DNA of 64,000 nt from Zeus faber (lineage: Eukaryota; Chordata; Actinopteri; Zeiformes; Zeidae): the NCBI GenBank assembly GCA_960531495.1, contig OY482866.1, forward strand, positions 5,171,918 to 5,235,917, written 5' to 3'. Shown here piece by piece: positions 13,701 through 25,209 of this stretch. The first letter of the stretch is position 1; each line of letters begins with the position of its first letter. The translations under genes were made by a program, and so were the position numbers. The notes beneath the pieces are model-generated. The model did no database searches, was not told the origin of the DNA, and saw only the letters and a program-made list of their open reading frames with translations.

Positions 13701-15596
13701 AGACTCTTAAAGTGTGAGCTTCTACAGGGCACGTTGGAAACGTTGATTTACTGCTTCCTTATTCTGGTCCTCCTGGTTTGTTCTGTATGGGGTCTTCACA
13801 TTTAAACGGATTCCTCTTAAAGGTGTCTCTTTACATCCAGGAAGCAGAGCCCATCTTTAACACACCTCTTAAAGATCTCCAGCCCAGAGGGACTTCAAAA
13901 TGAAAAGTTCATGTCTGAAACGACTGGGACTCCGAAAGGTAGTTTATTAAAGGCCAGAGGATAGCCAGAGGCACGTTCAGGCAGACATAACGATATTAAC
14001 AGTGTAGTGGTTATAGCAGAAACCTGTTAAATAGTAGGTGCAAAGCAGGAGATCCACACACACGGACAAACCCATAACCCAGATGTTTGATTTGCAATTT
14101 ATATGACGTTCTGCTGGTCTAAGAAAGATCTCAAATGATCGAGCTCGGTGAACGGCCGAGCACACAGAACAACCCACTCACTGTTGCTCTGCTGGGAGTT
14201 CCTGGAAAGGTGAGCGTGCACCTCTTTCTGAAACCGTGACGGGAGCGTCATTCTCTTGACTGACCTGGTCAGCGGAAAGGCACAGAACGATGAAAATGGG
14301 AAGAAAAGAGAAGAGGTGCAGGGTTTGATTTTTAAATTTTTATTGATTCATCTCTCATCACATCCTCAGTAGACACTAGATTGATAAGCCGATGAATGAT
14401 TGGCCCATGTCTCTTACATTCAGTTATTTTTTATCAATTGGAAGAGACTACCATCAAAATAAACTCCTAAAAAGTTGTGATCGTGACTATCTAACAACAT
14501 TTGACGCCCCTGCTAATCTACTTTAATTGACCAACATTAATCATTGCTAAAATCCCCCTGGTTTTATCTCAAGCTCCAGTATTATTCATTAAACATGACA
14601 GATGAAAATAAACTGATGGAGGTTGTTTGGGAGTTGCTGTGGGCTCAAGCTTTAATGACCAATTCAGGAAGAGCTCCATCACTTCATTCAATTTGCTGAA
14701 TAAACCACAGTAATTGCAGTTGTCCCACACCGTGTAGCATGTGCGAACATGGTGTGGGACCCGCACACACAGACACTCACACACTCACTCACACACACAC
14801 ACACACACACACTCGCGCGTGATGATGATAAAGCTTACACAGGCTGCTAGACTGGATAGAGGTAGATCTAGAAGCACACAGAGAGATGTGCTGATTCACT
14901 CTGTGCCGATTTAGAAACGCTAATCTACCAGAGAATACAACGGGGATTAGTGAGGCTCATATCCCACACAGAGGCGTCCCACCCAGGGCCACTATTGTCC
15001 TTAGGAAGGCCCCTGGTGCACAGGACACCGGCAGAGAGGGACAGCCAGAAGACTGATGTCAGTTGTTTTTATAGTAGACGGACAAAGACACGCAGAGACA
15101 CACATGGATGTGATAAGAAGAATCCATCTAAAAAAACAATCAGTTGACTTCCCCACAATTCAATGTGTGTCTGTACATAGTGTTGCAACTGGACTATCTT
15201 GATGCCAAGAAATGCAACTATATAGTCAATATAGTGAATGACCAGTTATATTGTTTTTATTAATATTTGTTTTGTAAATATCAATTCCCCGATTATTAAT
15301 ATCACTATTATGATTATGTTTGAATTAGGAGAGAGAGGTCTGAACCTAGATGAACCTAGATGATGAACCGTAACAGTGTCTGATGGACGGGTTTCCTATT
15401 CACAACAAAGGGGAGACAAAAGAGAGTGATAGAGGGGCCTGTTGGCCCTGTCTATGGGTGAATGGACAGAGAGGCTGATGTCAAAAGGAGAACGTGAAAG
15501 AGCATTGGACAGAAGTAAAGGAGATTGACAGTATAAGGTGGAGGGAACAAAGAAAGAGGGTGACAGGAAAAAGACAGACAGAGAGAGACAGACAGA

Positions 15597-15633
<37 letters not shown>

Positions 15634-16744
15634 CGAGAGAGTGGCAGAAAGGGCCATCAGAAATGGAGGGATCAACCTCTCAGACACTCATTCAGCAGCA
15701 GGGGGTAGAGTTATTACATTACGTGTACGTTTCAAAATGACTCTGATTACTTAAGGTTGCATTCCAGCATGTTTATGACATCTAAAATGACCGCTTTGCA
15801 CTTCCAACCTCAATTTAGGTCAGCGCCCAAACCTCAAAATAAAACAGTAAAATGACAGGGGCTGCAGTTTGGCCGAGTTTAGGCTGAGAGGACAGAAGAA
15901 TGCCATCCGATAGGGACGCATTATAGCGAGCGTTTCATCCGCAAAACTATTAAATGCAGTGTCTGTCAGCAGTAAAACTACAGTCAGCTTCGAAGGATTC
16001 CATTGTCAATGTGTTGGAGCGTCTACAGCTCAGCCAAGACGGTTTCGATGCTAAACACTGTCAATTAGAGGGATACTTTTTGTCTTTCCATACCCCGATT
16101 CAGACGAGAAGGTCAATACCAATTTCACTTCCAGAGCTGAGATATAGACGTGCTGCAGGTTAACTACGTTAGTGCAATGCAAGGCTGCAGGGATGATCGA
16201 CTAACCTAGCTCCTGTGAAATTAAGGAAATACACCTTCCAGCATTAAGCAGAATACGTCTTGCTTCTTAATGACAAGTCATAATAAAGACGTAAAAATGC
16301 AATTGGAGTTGTTTTAAAGATCCTCTTTACCCGTATTTGAAACTGTTGAATATTATTGTTTTTAATTGGGTTTTACACCCCAAATGTTTAATAAACTACA
16401 GTAAATGGCAGCATCTCTACGCCTCTACCCTCACAGAAAATGTGTGTTTTTGTCTATATGCAAATGAGACCTGGTCTCCCCTTTCACATACAAGGATGAA
16501 ACTGGATGGGCAAAAAGGTGATTTCTCCAAAATATGGAGTATCCCTTTAAGTGAAGTACAGTAAAATGTTGTGTTCAAGCCGCCCTCTGCAGCATGAGGG
16601 TTTAAGGCCAAGGCAACTAAAGACTGTATTTCACTCCTGCCACATGTGTACTTTTTCATGTTGGAGAGAGAGAGAGAGAGAGAGAGAGAATGGAAAACAG
16701 GGAGATCATCTTGGTCCTCTGTGCTGCTCTTTTCAAGAACTTGA

Positions 16745-16790
<46 letters not shown>

Positions 16791-16941
16791 ATTTTTTATT
16801 CCTTTAGCTGTCCGACCGAGAAAACACCCCCCTGAAAACATCCAACTCCCTGGGGAACTACATAATGACTTCTGTCACTGTAACGGATGCATAATGGGGC
16901 ACCTGAACCAGCTCACACACACAGACAGACACACACAGACA

Positions 16942-17030
<89 letters not shown>

Positions 17031-19180
17031 CAAAACCAAATAAATTGTCAATTGGGACACCGGCCCTCTCAAGTATAATAAAACACACACACAAACTAAC
17101 AAATTTACAATATAGAAATAATGCAATAGTGCAATAGTGCAAGTAAAGTCATGCAATAAGTTGAATGACTTCCAGTGACTTCTGCATACTTTAGCAGTTT
17201 GCACCAGTCAAGCCACAGTCAATGAAAGTTGATCTATTTCGCTTATGACATTATTTTTTACAGGCTTTGGAATGGATCCCAATACAGATCCAATATAAAT
17301 AAAACATTTAATCTTATCTTCTAAATAAAAGGATTGTGTTACAACCCTCATATGTCTCCCAGGTCTCCACGACTCACTTCTCTGTGGGTGCGTTCGACCT
17401 CCTGCCGGCTGCGTTTTGGTTGGAAGGTTTGCTCGGATGTGTCCCGGCTTTGCCCTCTGATTGGCCATCCCTCATGTCCCTCGTCTGTCTGAAGTCTCCA
17501 TGTCCCGCCCCCCGGCCTCCGCCTCTCCCCCCACCACGCCCGCGGTGGTCTGGCTGCCTGAGGGAGGTCTGAGGCTTGGCTACAGGTGAAGAAGGAGCAT
17601 GAGGGAAAGAGAGGGACAATGAGACGAAGAGAGAGAGTAAACAATGATAAGAGCAACAATTAGGGATTCGTTGAAATGGAAGCTTTCCGGAAACTTCACA
17701 CACACATACTGTATGCACACGTTTGCATGCAAACAGAGACACAAAGACACATTCACACACCAACAATACTACACGCACTTCAATCGCTCAATATAGTTCT
17801 CTCCCCCTCTCTTTCACACAAACACATGCATACATTCAGTGGTCCCTGAATCTGCAATGTGTGTGTTTGTTTTATTATACTTGTGAGGACCGGTCTCTGA
17901 ACCTACTATTTTATGGTTTAGAAGTGCACCAGAAACATGGGTCTTCACAGGTGTATTTACTCCGACCTCACCTTGATACCAGTGTGTGTGTGTGTGCGTG
18001 CGTGCGTGCAAGGCGTGTGTGTCTACAGGCTGCAGCAGCAGCTGAGGACTAACAGCAGAGCTGTAACTGATTCAAGATTCAAGAATCAAGAGGTTTATTC
18101 GTCACATACATATACATACTTTCATACATATATGCAGTGAAATGCAATAACTGTATGTAAAAACTGGAGGGCAAGCGGGGAGTTGGAACGTTGTGCCGCA
18201 ACTTTAAGATGACATCATATCAAGCTAAGCAGTGGAAGCCATTCCTTACTGTTATCGAGTACTCTTTCATGCATCCTTGAGGCTTTTTTTCTCCACTCGT
18301 GTGGAGAGCACGGCGCTGCAAGCCTGCAGGTGTAATGCATGGATGTGGGAACTGGAGAGATTTTTGCGATCTCACGCCGCTGCCCTCCCTGCTTCTGAAA
18401 TGATTTGTTGATGACTGCTTTATTATTCTCAACAAGTTCTGCTGGTCTTTGCAAGCCAGCGTTGAAAAGATATGTAAAATATGGAATTTCATGTAATGCC
18501 AGCATCGAGCTATATCACTTGATCTCCTTCTGTTCAACCATTTCTGCTGTCCGAACAACAAACAACTTTGTTCGAAAATTACACAATGAATTGCTTCATT
18601 TCAAGCTCATTTAACCTGGGTTGGCGAGCAGCAAAGTATATGCAATGGGATTTACAGTATTAAGGAGATAGAGTATTCTGATTATAAGAAATGTGTATGT
18701 TCAAGCAGTTACTTGCATTATCACACCATCACTTTTATCATACAGCATAACATTGTCCATGCACACACAAATGCATAAATATGATTCATGCTACATGAGC
18801 ATACACATACACCCATACGCACACACATCCATGCACCCACATGGCCTGGCCCACCAGACATCAAATAACTGAAAACTGACATCATCACGGTTTCTCTTCA
18901 TCTGTAATCAGTTCTCTCTCTCTCTCTCTCTCTCTCTCCAATGAGAAAGAGCAATGGCTCTTTCTCAGCACAATCTCGTCCTTTCATTCCGCCGCTCTCT
19001 CACCCCTTTCCGCTTCTTCTCCTCTTCCTTCCAGTGACACAGCACGGCGTGCGGATTATTTTCCTCGCGCTGATCAATAGGCCTCTTTCCCTCTGGCAAC
19101 ACCTCTCTTGTTTCACCATCTCTCTTTCTCTCCACCTCTGTCTATCTGTCCCTGTCTGCCGCTCCACCGCTCTCTCTTTC

Positions 19181-19222
<42 letters not shown>

Positions 19223-19889
19223 CCTCTCTGTCTCTCGCCCTCTCTTTCTGACTGTCTCCACTGCTCTGGTTCTTCAACTTCTATCTTTAGACTCCACAGA
19301 ACAGACTGGATCTATTACATGTATATTCTACTGGCAATAAATCAAATAATCTTTTGAGGCTTGACAGTCTTTTCTGGGGAGGGATGGGGATGTGGAGGGG
19401 GGCACTCAATATTTTACACTGTGTTCCTCCACCCCTCCTTTCTCTCCCAGTCTCTGTTGTATAGGTTGAGGTTAAGTCAGCTGACAGCCTGCATTCAGAC
19501 ACTCATGTCAGTCAACACATGCTTGTTGACTGACATGATGACTCTCTCAGATCCATACGCAGGCAGGGGTAGTCATGCACAAAAAGGTACAGGCAAGCAC
19601 ACACACACACACACACCCATAGTCACCACACAAAGTCGGAGCAGACACAACGTCACCTCACCGGCGTGGAAGCACAGTCACCAATTTGTCCCTGTTTGAA
19701 TATCAGCCTCTCTCAGCCGGGGGAAAAGAGAGGCGGAGATGAAAGAGGGAGACAGAGATCAGAGGGACAGAGAGTGAGAGCGAATATCTGTGAGCAAGCA
19801 AGACAGGCAGACAGAGAGAGAGGCAGAAGGAGAAGGCTGAGAGAGACAGAGAGAGAGATGGATGGATGGAGTGGCAGAAAGAGAGAGAG

Positions 19890-19925
<36 letters not shown>

Positions 19926-20479
19926 AGAGGTTGCGTTGGTATGTGAATCAGCTGCTCTTTGCTGGCATCGGAGTCTTGGCTGCGATCAGAGAGTATTGGT
20001 CTGAAATCTCAACAGCCCTCTCTCTCTCCCTCTCCCTCTCTCCTTCTCTCTCTCATGATCTTGCTCTTGTTCCTGTGGCATATTTCCGCTCTCTCCTCCA
20101 CTGCCCCATTGCTCTCCTCCTCAACCCCCCCACTCTTCTCTCTTAGCACCCTCTCGTCCATTTTCTATCTTAACCCCCCCACCTCTCTCTCTCTCTCTTC
20201 ACAACATCTTTCTTGCTGCCCCCCCTTCATTCATTTTCAGCCCCTCCTGTGATTTTACAACCCTCTCTCTTCTTTTCGCTTGTTTCTCTTCTCTCACCTC
20301 CCGTTCTTCCTCTCCTCTAACTCCTAACACACTTCCACCTCCTCTTTCTCTTGTCTGAGAATGCTGATGCCCCCCTTGCTGCAGTAGCACATTCTCCCGG
20401 GGCTGAATGCACTGGAAATGGAGAAAACAATGTGGGTGTGTGTGTGTATGTGTGTGTGTGTGTGTGTGAGAATGTGTAT

Positions 20480-20572
<93 letters not shown>

Positions 20573-22454
20573 AAAGAGAAAAACAATGTTGTGCAGGTTG
20601 AGAGGAGTGCGTGAGTGTGTGTGTGTGTCTGCTGTTCCCTTCTATTCTTAGCACCGTCGAAACTGGCTGCTCAACCATTATACTGTAGCACCACGCACCA
20701 AGAAAATATTTACTGTATCTTTGTGTATTTGTGGTGTTCCAAAGGACACAGGAATATTAGTTATTTATTTGAAGAGACGCAAAACATACTGCTTTATATT
20801 TGTACAGAATATATAGAGCTCTAAGATTGTGTGTCCAAGAGCACAAAGTACACTTTGTCTGACATAACTTTCCACTGTGGCCACGGTATCAGCAAGCAGC
20901 TCTGTAAAAGTGACTCCAAAACATCCATGTAATTTGATAAAGCTAACTAAAGTGTCTCAAGGGAGGGATTGGAATTGGATGTGGTATGTGGTTGCAAGAA
21001 ATGGTTCTTTGTCCCTTCAAAGCAATATTGTAAGGTTACGCTGATTAAACCACAGTTTCGATTTTTTTAATCTACTTTTACTTTAAATACCTAGGTGCAT
21101 AAGTAAGGCATTCAGGTGGCACGGGTCTGTAAAGCTTAATTGATAGGCACAGTGCCGACCTGCTGACACTCCCATGGGGCCTCCCCACATTAAAAATACA
21201 CACCATGAAAACCATCTGGATTGCTTGGATTGCTGTGTTGTGTTACATTAATTAGGTTTAAAATGCCAGGATGTTAAAACCTACATTATAAACCCACAAG
21301 ACCACAAATTATAACATTACATGTAACAATATGAAAGGTTTAGGTCGCATCATGGAAAAAAAATGACCCGGTCAAAACAGTCTGACAAACACAGGCACGA
21401 AAATACATTCAAATATTATGTCGAACAAATCCCGACGCTCATGATCTTTACTGGTTGGCTTTGAAGGAGGCACTTTGTGATTGTTGATCATTTGGTTTTA
21501 TGTTGGAGTTGTTTTGTATTTTTTTGTATTTTTTGTTTTTAAGAACAAAAGAGCTTTGTGATCGCCAAAAGAAGGAAAACGAACAATGGAGACAATTCAA
21601 TTGGAAAATTCATATTAACAAGACATATGTCTTAGACGGTCTCTCAGGGAGGAAAAATTCACTTAAACAAACAACAGCCTCTGAAAACACTGCCACTCCC
21701 ATATAGACGTACCGTTGATTACGAGCGGGGCAGCCGGTTTGACCCTCATCTGGGTGTTGACCAGCTGGGGACGGCCGGTCTTCTTTGAGCTGCGTTGGCG
21801 AGCTACCACCTTGGCTACACGGGAACTTTCATTGGCCACCGAGGCAAAGTACACCATCTGGCGAGAGCGATATTGGAGCGGGGGAGAGTGGAGAGAAAGA
21901 GTGATCGATATCGATAGACAGGAGCAAAGGGTGAGTAAAGGGTGAATTGTGATGACAGGCAGAGCCTGACTTAGTTAGTGATGGTTCAAAGACCCATCAC
22001 ATGCTCTAAGATGATAACACAGTAAGAGTAACAAGGGTTAAAACAGTAAGGGGGCAGGGGTGGTGTAAATAGTGACTTTGGGGCGAAGGTCATGTCACCT
22101 TCATCTATTTAGACTGACTTATCTGGCAAGATCTGACACCATTATATTTTTCCTTTGTGATGGCAAGAGCTCCCACATTTAAGTATGTAGTGGGTATGAG
22201 CAACAACCGTCCATCCATCCTTTCGTCCATCCATCAGATCCACCCACCTCTCCGGTGCGATTGCGCTCCATGCGGACCACCGAGGGCAAGCTGGACATCA
22301 GTGCATCCAGGTGGTTGTGTCCCATCTGCTTGTGTGGTATCTGCTCCCCCGTCAGCTCCTTGTACTCTGCCTGCAGGCGAGACAGTGACACCCCCGCCTT
22401 GTTGGCCTGTAGGACAGCCCGAAGCATCTTCTTCACCAGCTCCGCGTCAGCCAT
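3176..22454 (-). CDS. tdrd7: Tudor domain-containing protein 7 (complete coding region, 19 exons)
   Basis: TDRD7 is a germ-granule and lens RNA-granule scaffold. LOTUS domains bind RNA or Vasa-type helicases, and Tudor domains bind methyl-arginine on Piwi-family and related proteins. Coding exons in transcript order: 22454-22248, 21857-21713, 17579-17378, 14264-14182, 13495-13278, 13111-12743, 12251-11938, 11825-11630, 11331-11220, 10976-10774, 10368-10234, 9493-9410, 9188-9054, 8953-8843, 8663-8515, 6761-6514, 5626-5443, 4814-4654, 3396-3176. All phases join without a break, giving 1158 aa (human about 1098). LOTUS 1 is near residues 4-68 ([20 protein letters not shown]); LOTUS 2 is about 225-285 ([20 protein letters not shown]); LOTUS 3 is about 365-430. 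Tudor cores are near 560-615 ([12 protein letters not shown]), 740-795 ([20 protein letters not shown]) and 1018-1068 ([12 protein letters not shown]). The start ATG immediately follows an acceptor AG. Teleosts often have two tdrd7 paralogs and I cannot say which this is. Exon 3 adds an RGG-rich stretch. Confidence 0.95.
3518..3722 (+). mobile_element. tRNA-derived-type SINE remnant in a tdrd7 intron
   Basis: It begins with a B-box-like GGTTTGATCCCCGG, then CTTGAGCAAGACACTTAACC, and ends GTTGCCTCAGTACTTGTGCA ACGACAATT. This string of motifs is frequent in percomorph fish genomes. It is short, has no open frame, and sits between the last two tdrd7 coding exons. Family name not assigned; a piece of a non-autonomous DNA element is the alternative. 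Confidence 0.55.
4060..4640. repeat. Diverged interspersed repeat, copy 2, in the last tdrd7 intron
   Basis: Counterpart of the copy at 1700-2100 (shared blocks near 4130-4250 and 4595-4635). It lies in the intron between the final two tdrd7 coding exons, ending just before the exon at 4654. Confidence 0.55.
7280..7806. repeat. GC-rich unclassified repeat followed by (CA)n and (CACACG)n microsatellite
   Basis: Positions 7280-7680 are strikingly GC-rich (GGGCGTGGG, GCCCGCGGGC, CCCCTGGGG) inside an otherwise AT-rich tdrd7 intron (6762-8514). They run directly into a pure (CA)n tract from 7693 to about 7760 and a hexanucleotide (CACACG)n variant to about 7800. Long frames through this block are dinucleotide or GC artefacts. 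It looks like an interspersed repeat piece rather than a CpG-island promoter, but I cannot name the family. Confidence 0.5.
8180..8290. repeat. Short dispersed repeat shared with both pced1 upstream regions
   Basis: The motifs CATTGCAG, GAACTTGAACTCCA and ATGGCATACAA occur in this order here. They recur in the same order near 60553-60627, and partly near 51318-51375. No coding potential. It is probably part of a dispersed fish repeat. Confidence 0.45.
9500..10190. other. tdrd7 intron, no feature recognised
   Basis: Ordinary AT-rich intron between coding exons 9410-9493 and 10234-10368. Only a tiny tandem repeat of AGTAGTACATGCCAC near 9747-9778 was noticed. Confidence 0.4.
13202..13242. repeat. 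(GATA)n-type microsatellite
   Basis: Imperfect GATA/GACA tetranucleotide run in the intron between tdrd7 exons 13278-13495 and 12743-13111. Confidence 0.8.
15570..15640. repeat. (GA)n purine-rich microsatellite
   Basis: Imperfect GAGAGA/GACAGA tract in the 14265-17377 tdrd7 intron. The Arg/Glu-rich frame it creates on one strand and the Ser/Leu frame on the other are artefacts. Confidence 0.75.
16662..17028. repeat. Cluster of (GA)n, (CT)n and (CA)n microsatellites
   Basis: A (GA)n run at about 16664-16688, a (CT)n run at about 16749-16788 and a long (CA)n run at about 16913-17028 fall within 370 bases. The (GA)n and (CT)n arms are complementary and about 60 bases apart, so they could fold as a hairpin in RNA or single-stranded DNA. 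Located in a tdrd7 intron. Confidence 0.85.
18062..18180. repeat. Fish interspersed repeat fragment (TTCAAGATTCAAG / TTTATTCGTCAC type)
   Basis: TTCAAGATTCAAG followed by TTTATTCGTCACATACATA and GCAGTGAAATGCAATAACTG is a string seen often in fish genomes. A related TTTTATTCGCC motif occurs near 46104. No coding frame. In the tdrd7 intron 17580-21712. Confidence 0.45.
18905..20250. repeat. Pyrimidine- and purine-rich microsatellite field
   Basis: Within the large tdrd7 intron there are (CT)n runs near 18912-18940, 19162-19222 and 20012-20055, a (GA)n run near 19878-19923, and many short CT/GA-rich patches. Both strands open long low-complexity frames here; none resembles a protein. Confidence 0.75.
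20435..20570. repeat. (GT)n microsatellite
   Basis: A nearly pure GT tract of about 90 bases preceded by GTATGT-interrupted units, in the tdrd7 intron 17580-21712. Confidence 0.9.
20650..21700. other. tdrd7 intron, no feature recognised
   Basis: Unique-looking AT-rich intron upstream (on the plus strand) of coding exon 21713-21857. No RNA gene or element was recognised. Confidence 0.4.
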
Positions 22455-22711
22455 CTGGAATAATGATAACAATAACAAATATAAATGCAGGCAGAAATGC
22501 ACAGGGTCCAGGTTGCAAGTCCAGGTCCCTGCACATATATAACAAATTGGATGACGTCACAAAGCTCCCTGCACCTCCGCACCAGATTGGCAACTGTTTT
22601 TCACTAATTCCTGCTCCAAATATATATCGATGTGGATCAAACTTGGACCACAAAATGTCTGGACTGCCCCGAATCCAACGACACTTCATGCTAAGGGAGC
22701 TGTGCTAAGCG

Positions 22712-22713
<2 letters not shown>

Positions 22714-22758
<45 letters not shown>
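22714..22758. repeat. (CT)n microsatellite
   Basis: Pure CT tract in the first tdrd7 intron, about 260 bases upstream (in gene sense) of the acceptor of the ATG-bearing exon. Confidence 0.85.
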
Positions 22759-22761
<3 letters not shown>

Positions 22762-23159
22762 CAGCATGGGGCCGGCTGTGAATAGCCCCTCACATATGGG
22801 GTACACTAATTCTGAGTTGTTTAAATGATGTTTTTATTTTAATGTATTTATTTCAGTTAGTTTCCTTCTTGTGTGAAACAACTGTATTTAAACACAACTG
22901 AGTAAAAAGGGACTGTGCCAATCACTGCGTAATGGAATGAACGAAAAAGAAAATCCTGTGTGTCCCGTGACGCGTTATGCACGTCTGCCCGTTGCTTTTT
23001 GTTGCTATGGGAATTAATTTAGTAAAAACTGGATGTTTTTGTGTTAATACTTTACTTGCAAAAATAAATCCTGCACTTTTGTAATGGGGAGACTTTCTCA
23101 ATTTACAGACCAGACTTTAATATGACGGAGTTGGCGCACAAATGAGTACGTACTTCGGC

Positions 23160-23400
23160 TGACCCGGAGCACGTCAGTTGGGTAGGCGGTCCTTCAATGT
23201 GGCCCAGGACACATTCGCATTTACACTGCTAAAACAATGTGGGCCAGACCACCTCCGAATGTGGTCTGAGCGATCGGATCTCAAAATGCATTGAGGACGC
23301 CTTGAGTGCGTTTACACCTGGCATTAGAGCTGTCCACTTGTGATCGGATCACCAAAGATGCAATTTAATGCCAGGTGTAAATGGGATCTAAATCAAAAGC
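23160..23400. repeat. MITE-like repeat with a 16-bp perfect internal inverted repeat
   Basis: The arms are at 23311-23326 (TTTACACCTGGCATTA) and 23366-23381 (its exact reverse complement). GATCGGATC appears twice (about 23272 and 23342). The motif set (TTACACCTGG, GATCGGATC, CAAGTGGACAG-like) is familiar from short non-autonomous fish repeats. No frame. It sits in the first tdrd7 intron. Confidence 0.5.
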
Positions 23401-24480
23401 TTTGCCCCTCATGCTTAAGAGAGAGAGTGGAATAAGTTGCACATGTTGCCTGACAATAAATAAACAGTTGTCAATTAATGATACTTTCTCATCTCTTAAT
23501 CTTAATACTCAATAAACAATGTTGTTAAGAATAGTTAAATAAATAACGCTACACGATAGACCCTGTGATTGGTGACTGATACTGCTTCCGGCGATTAGTG
23601 ATCAGCCCTGATCGGAGCAACCTTACTTCATTCATGTCTGTGGGTTCGGTGGTTGCTGTGCGCCTGACACTTTCAGTCAGAAAAATGGCAAGGAGAAAAA
23701 TAACAATAAAAATCTGAATAAAAACAATAGGGTTTCAGCCAGGGCTGCAGGCTGGACCCATAATAAAAAATAAAGAAATAAATAAGAAGAAGAAGAAGAA
23801 GAAGAACACAATTAATAGTCCTTAAATCTAAATCTGCTTAATTATTCATTAGTAAGCACTCAAACAAATATATGTTGGTAAAATCTTGGTTCAGTTTTTC
23901 TTTTTTACTTCCAATTGTTATTTGGTTTTGCCATGGATATTGAAAAGCCTGTCAGGGATTCTTTTCCCATGGGACTCATCCTATGTTACACCCTGATTCC
24001 TGTGTAATGTGAAGTGTTGAATAGTAGAATGAGCAATCTGCTACTATGCAGTTACTATACTAGTTTCTACCGTAGTTATAGCAATATTCTACTGTTATTT
24101 CGACAATGTCATTTAAAGGGCGACGACTCTGCAAACTCACGTGTCATTTGATTTGTTTTTTGTTGTTGTTTTTTTTGTTTTTCATTCGTCCCACAATGTG
24201 TTCGGCCACACATTGTCACGTTAACCCCTTTCGGAGAGCTCCCGGAACTGAACGTCAATCTTCGGCTCGCGTTCCAAGATGTTTATCCCCATTGCACACT
24301 GGCTTTCGTTTTCCAAATCCAGCTCTGCACATACAGATGCAAGGCGGCCGACGATCTCCCGAATTTCAACCGGCGGCACTCGCTCCCGGGTTAAAAGTTA
24401 CATTGTGAAAAGTGACATAATGGGGCCCATCCCATCTATTCCACTTGTGTGGGCGACGCAACGAGTTTCATACAGGGCCT
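23401..24480. other. First tdrd7 intron, no feature recognised
   Basis: AT-rich sequence with small AAG and T-rich runs (23785-23806, 24150-24180). Nothing resembling a gene or named element was seen. Confidence 0.4.
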
Positions 24481-24971
24481 AATTTGATAACCACGTCACG
24501 TGTGATACGTGGGGAGAGTACTCCAACTTTCCCCCCCCCCCCCCGTCAAAAGGGGAGTTAACACCCTGTAGGGGCTGCGGAGCTGCCCTGGCCAGTGGGT
24601 AGAAGGTGCGGGCGTGCTGCTGCAGACCGCGGGCACGGCACGGGGGGGGAAACGAGTGGTGACGTCATCCGTCACGCTTCCCCTCCACACTCCCCAGCCG
24701 CGTCCGAAGTCTGACAAAGTTTCTATTTGACCGAATCGAAACCGAAGGTTATTTGAACGTTATTCCGTGAACCTGAGAGTGTGTTGCCGTTGCCATGGCA
24801 GCCCCAGACTACAGAACGAACCATAATAATAGTCGTCGCTCGGGATGGTGGTGGGTGGGGGGGGGGGGGGGCGACGCTCCTGTCACCATCTCGAGCGCAG
24901 TGGAGCGCTGTCCCAAGTGGGAATAAATCGGCTTTCTCGGACATGCCTGATCATAAACCAGTTGTACTTAC

Positions 24972-25130
24972 TGAAATGATCGGAAGCAAAAGCGTCTACC
25001 TTGTCCGAAGCAGACCGGGCGGCGAAAGGAAGACTTCTCCGCTGCTGCCACCTCCAGTCGCCGTCGGCCCGTCACCCCGCGCGGCGCCGCCAGGCTGACC
25101 TCCCCGCCGGCGGCGCCGCGGTCACACGCA
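24972..25130 (-). other. tdrd7: Probable tdrd7 5' UTR exon within a CpG-rich promoter region
   Basis: On the minus strand a strong donor (GTAAGT, plus positions 66-71 of the 24901 block, i.e. 24966-24971) follows a GC-rich stretch with no in-frame coding. The next acceptor in the gene is directly before the ATG at 22454. This fits a non-coding first exon spliced over a 2.5-kb intron. The upper edge (transcription start) is a guess. CpG density is high from about 24830 to 25210. Confidence 0.55.
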
Positions 25131-25142
25131 CTCTGCTGCTTC

Positions 25143-25189
25143 CTGATTGGGCCGCCGTGCACGCGGGCCGTGCACGGCGGCCCAATCAG
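25143..25189. promoter_or_regulatory. Perfect 21-bp palindrome with mirrored CCAAT boxes, tdrd7 promoter
   Basis: The arms 25143-25163 and 25169-25189 are exact reverse complements separated by a 5-base loop CGGGC. Each outer end is CTGATTGG or CCAATCAG, a good match to the NF-Y CCAAT-box consensus, and the inner part repeats GTGCACG. It lies just upstream of the inferred tdrd7 first exon and is followed by an alternating (CG)n tract at 25190-25208. Inferred role: a paired NF-Y site or promoter hairpin. Confidence 0.6.
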
Positions 25190-25209
25190 TGCGCGCGCGC
25201 GCGCGCGCA

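Noticed and set aside
19862-20252. Ser/Leu-rich and Arg/Glu-rich frames
   Set aside because: Products of (CT)n/(GA)n microsatellites in a tdrd7 intron.
24531-24870. Poly(C) and poly(G) runs near the tdrd7 promoter, considered as G-quadruplex elements
   Set aside because: Single homopolymer runs without four spaced G tracts; too little to claim a regulatory structure.
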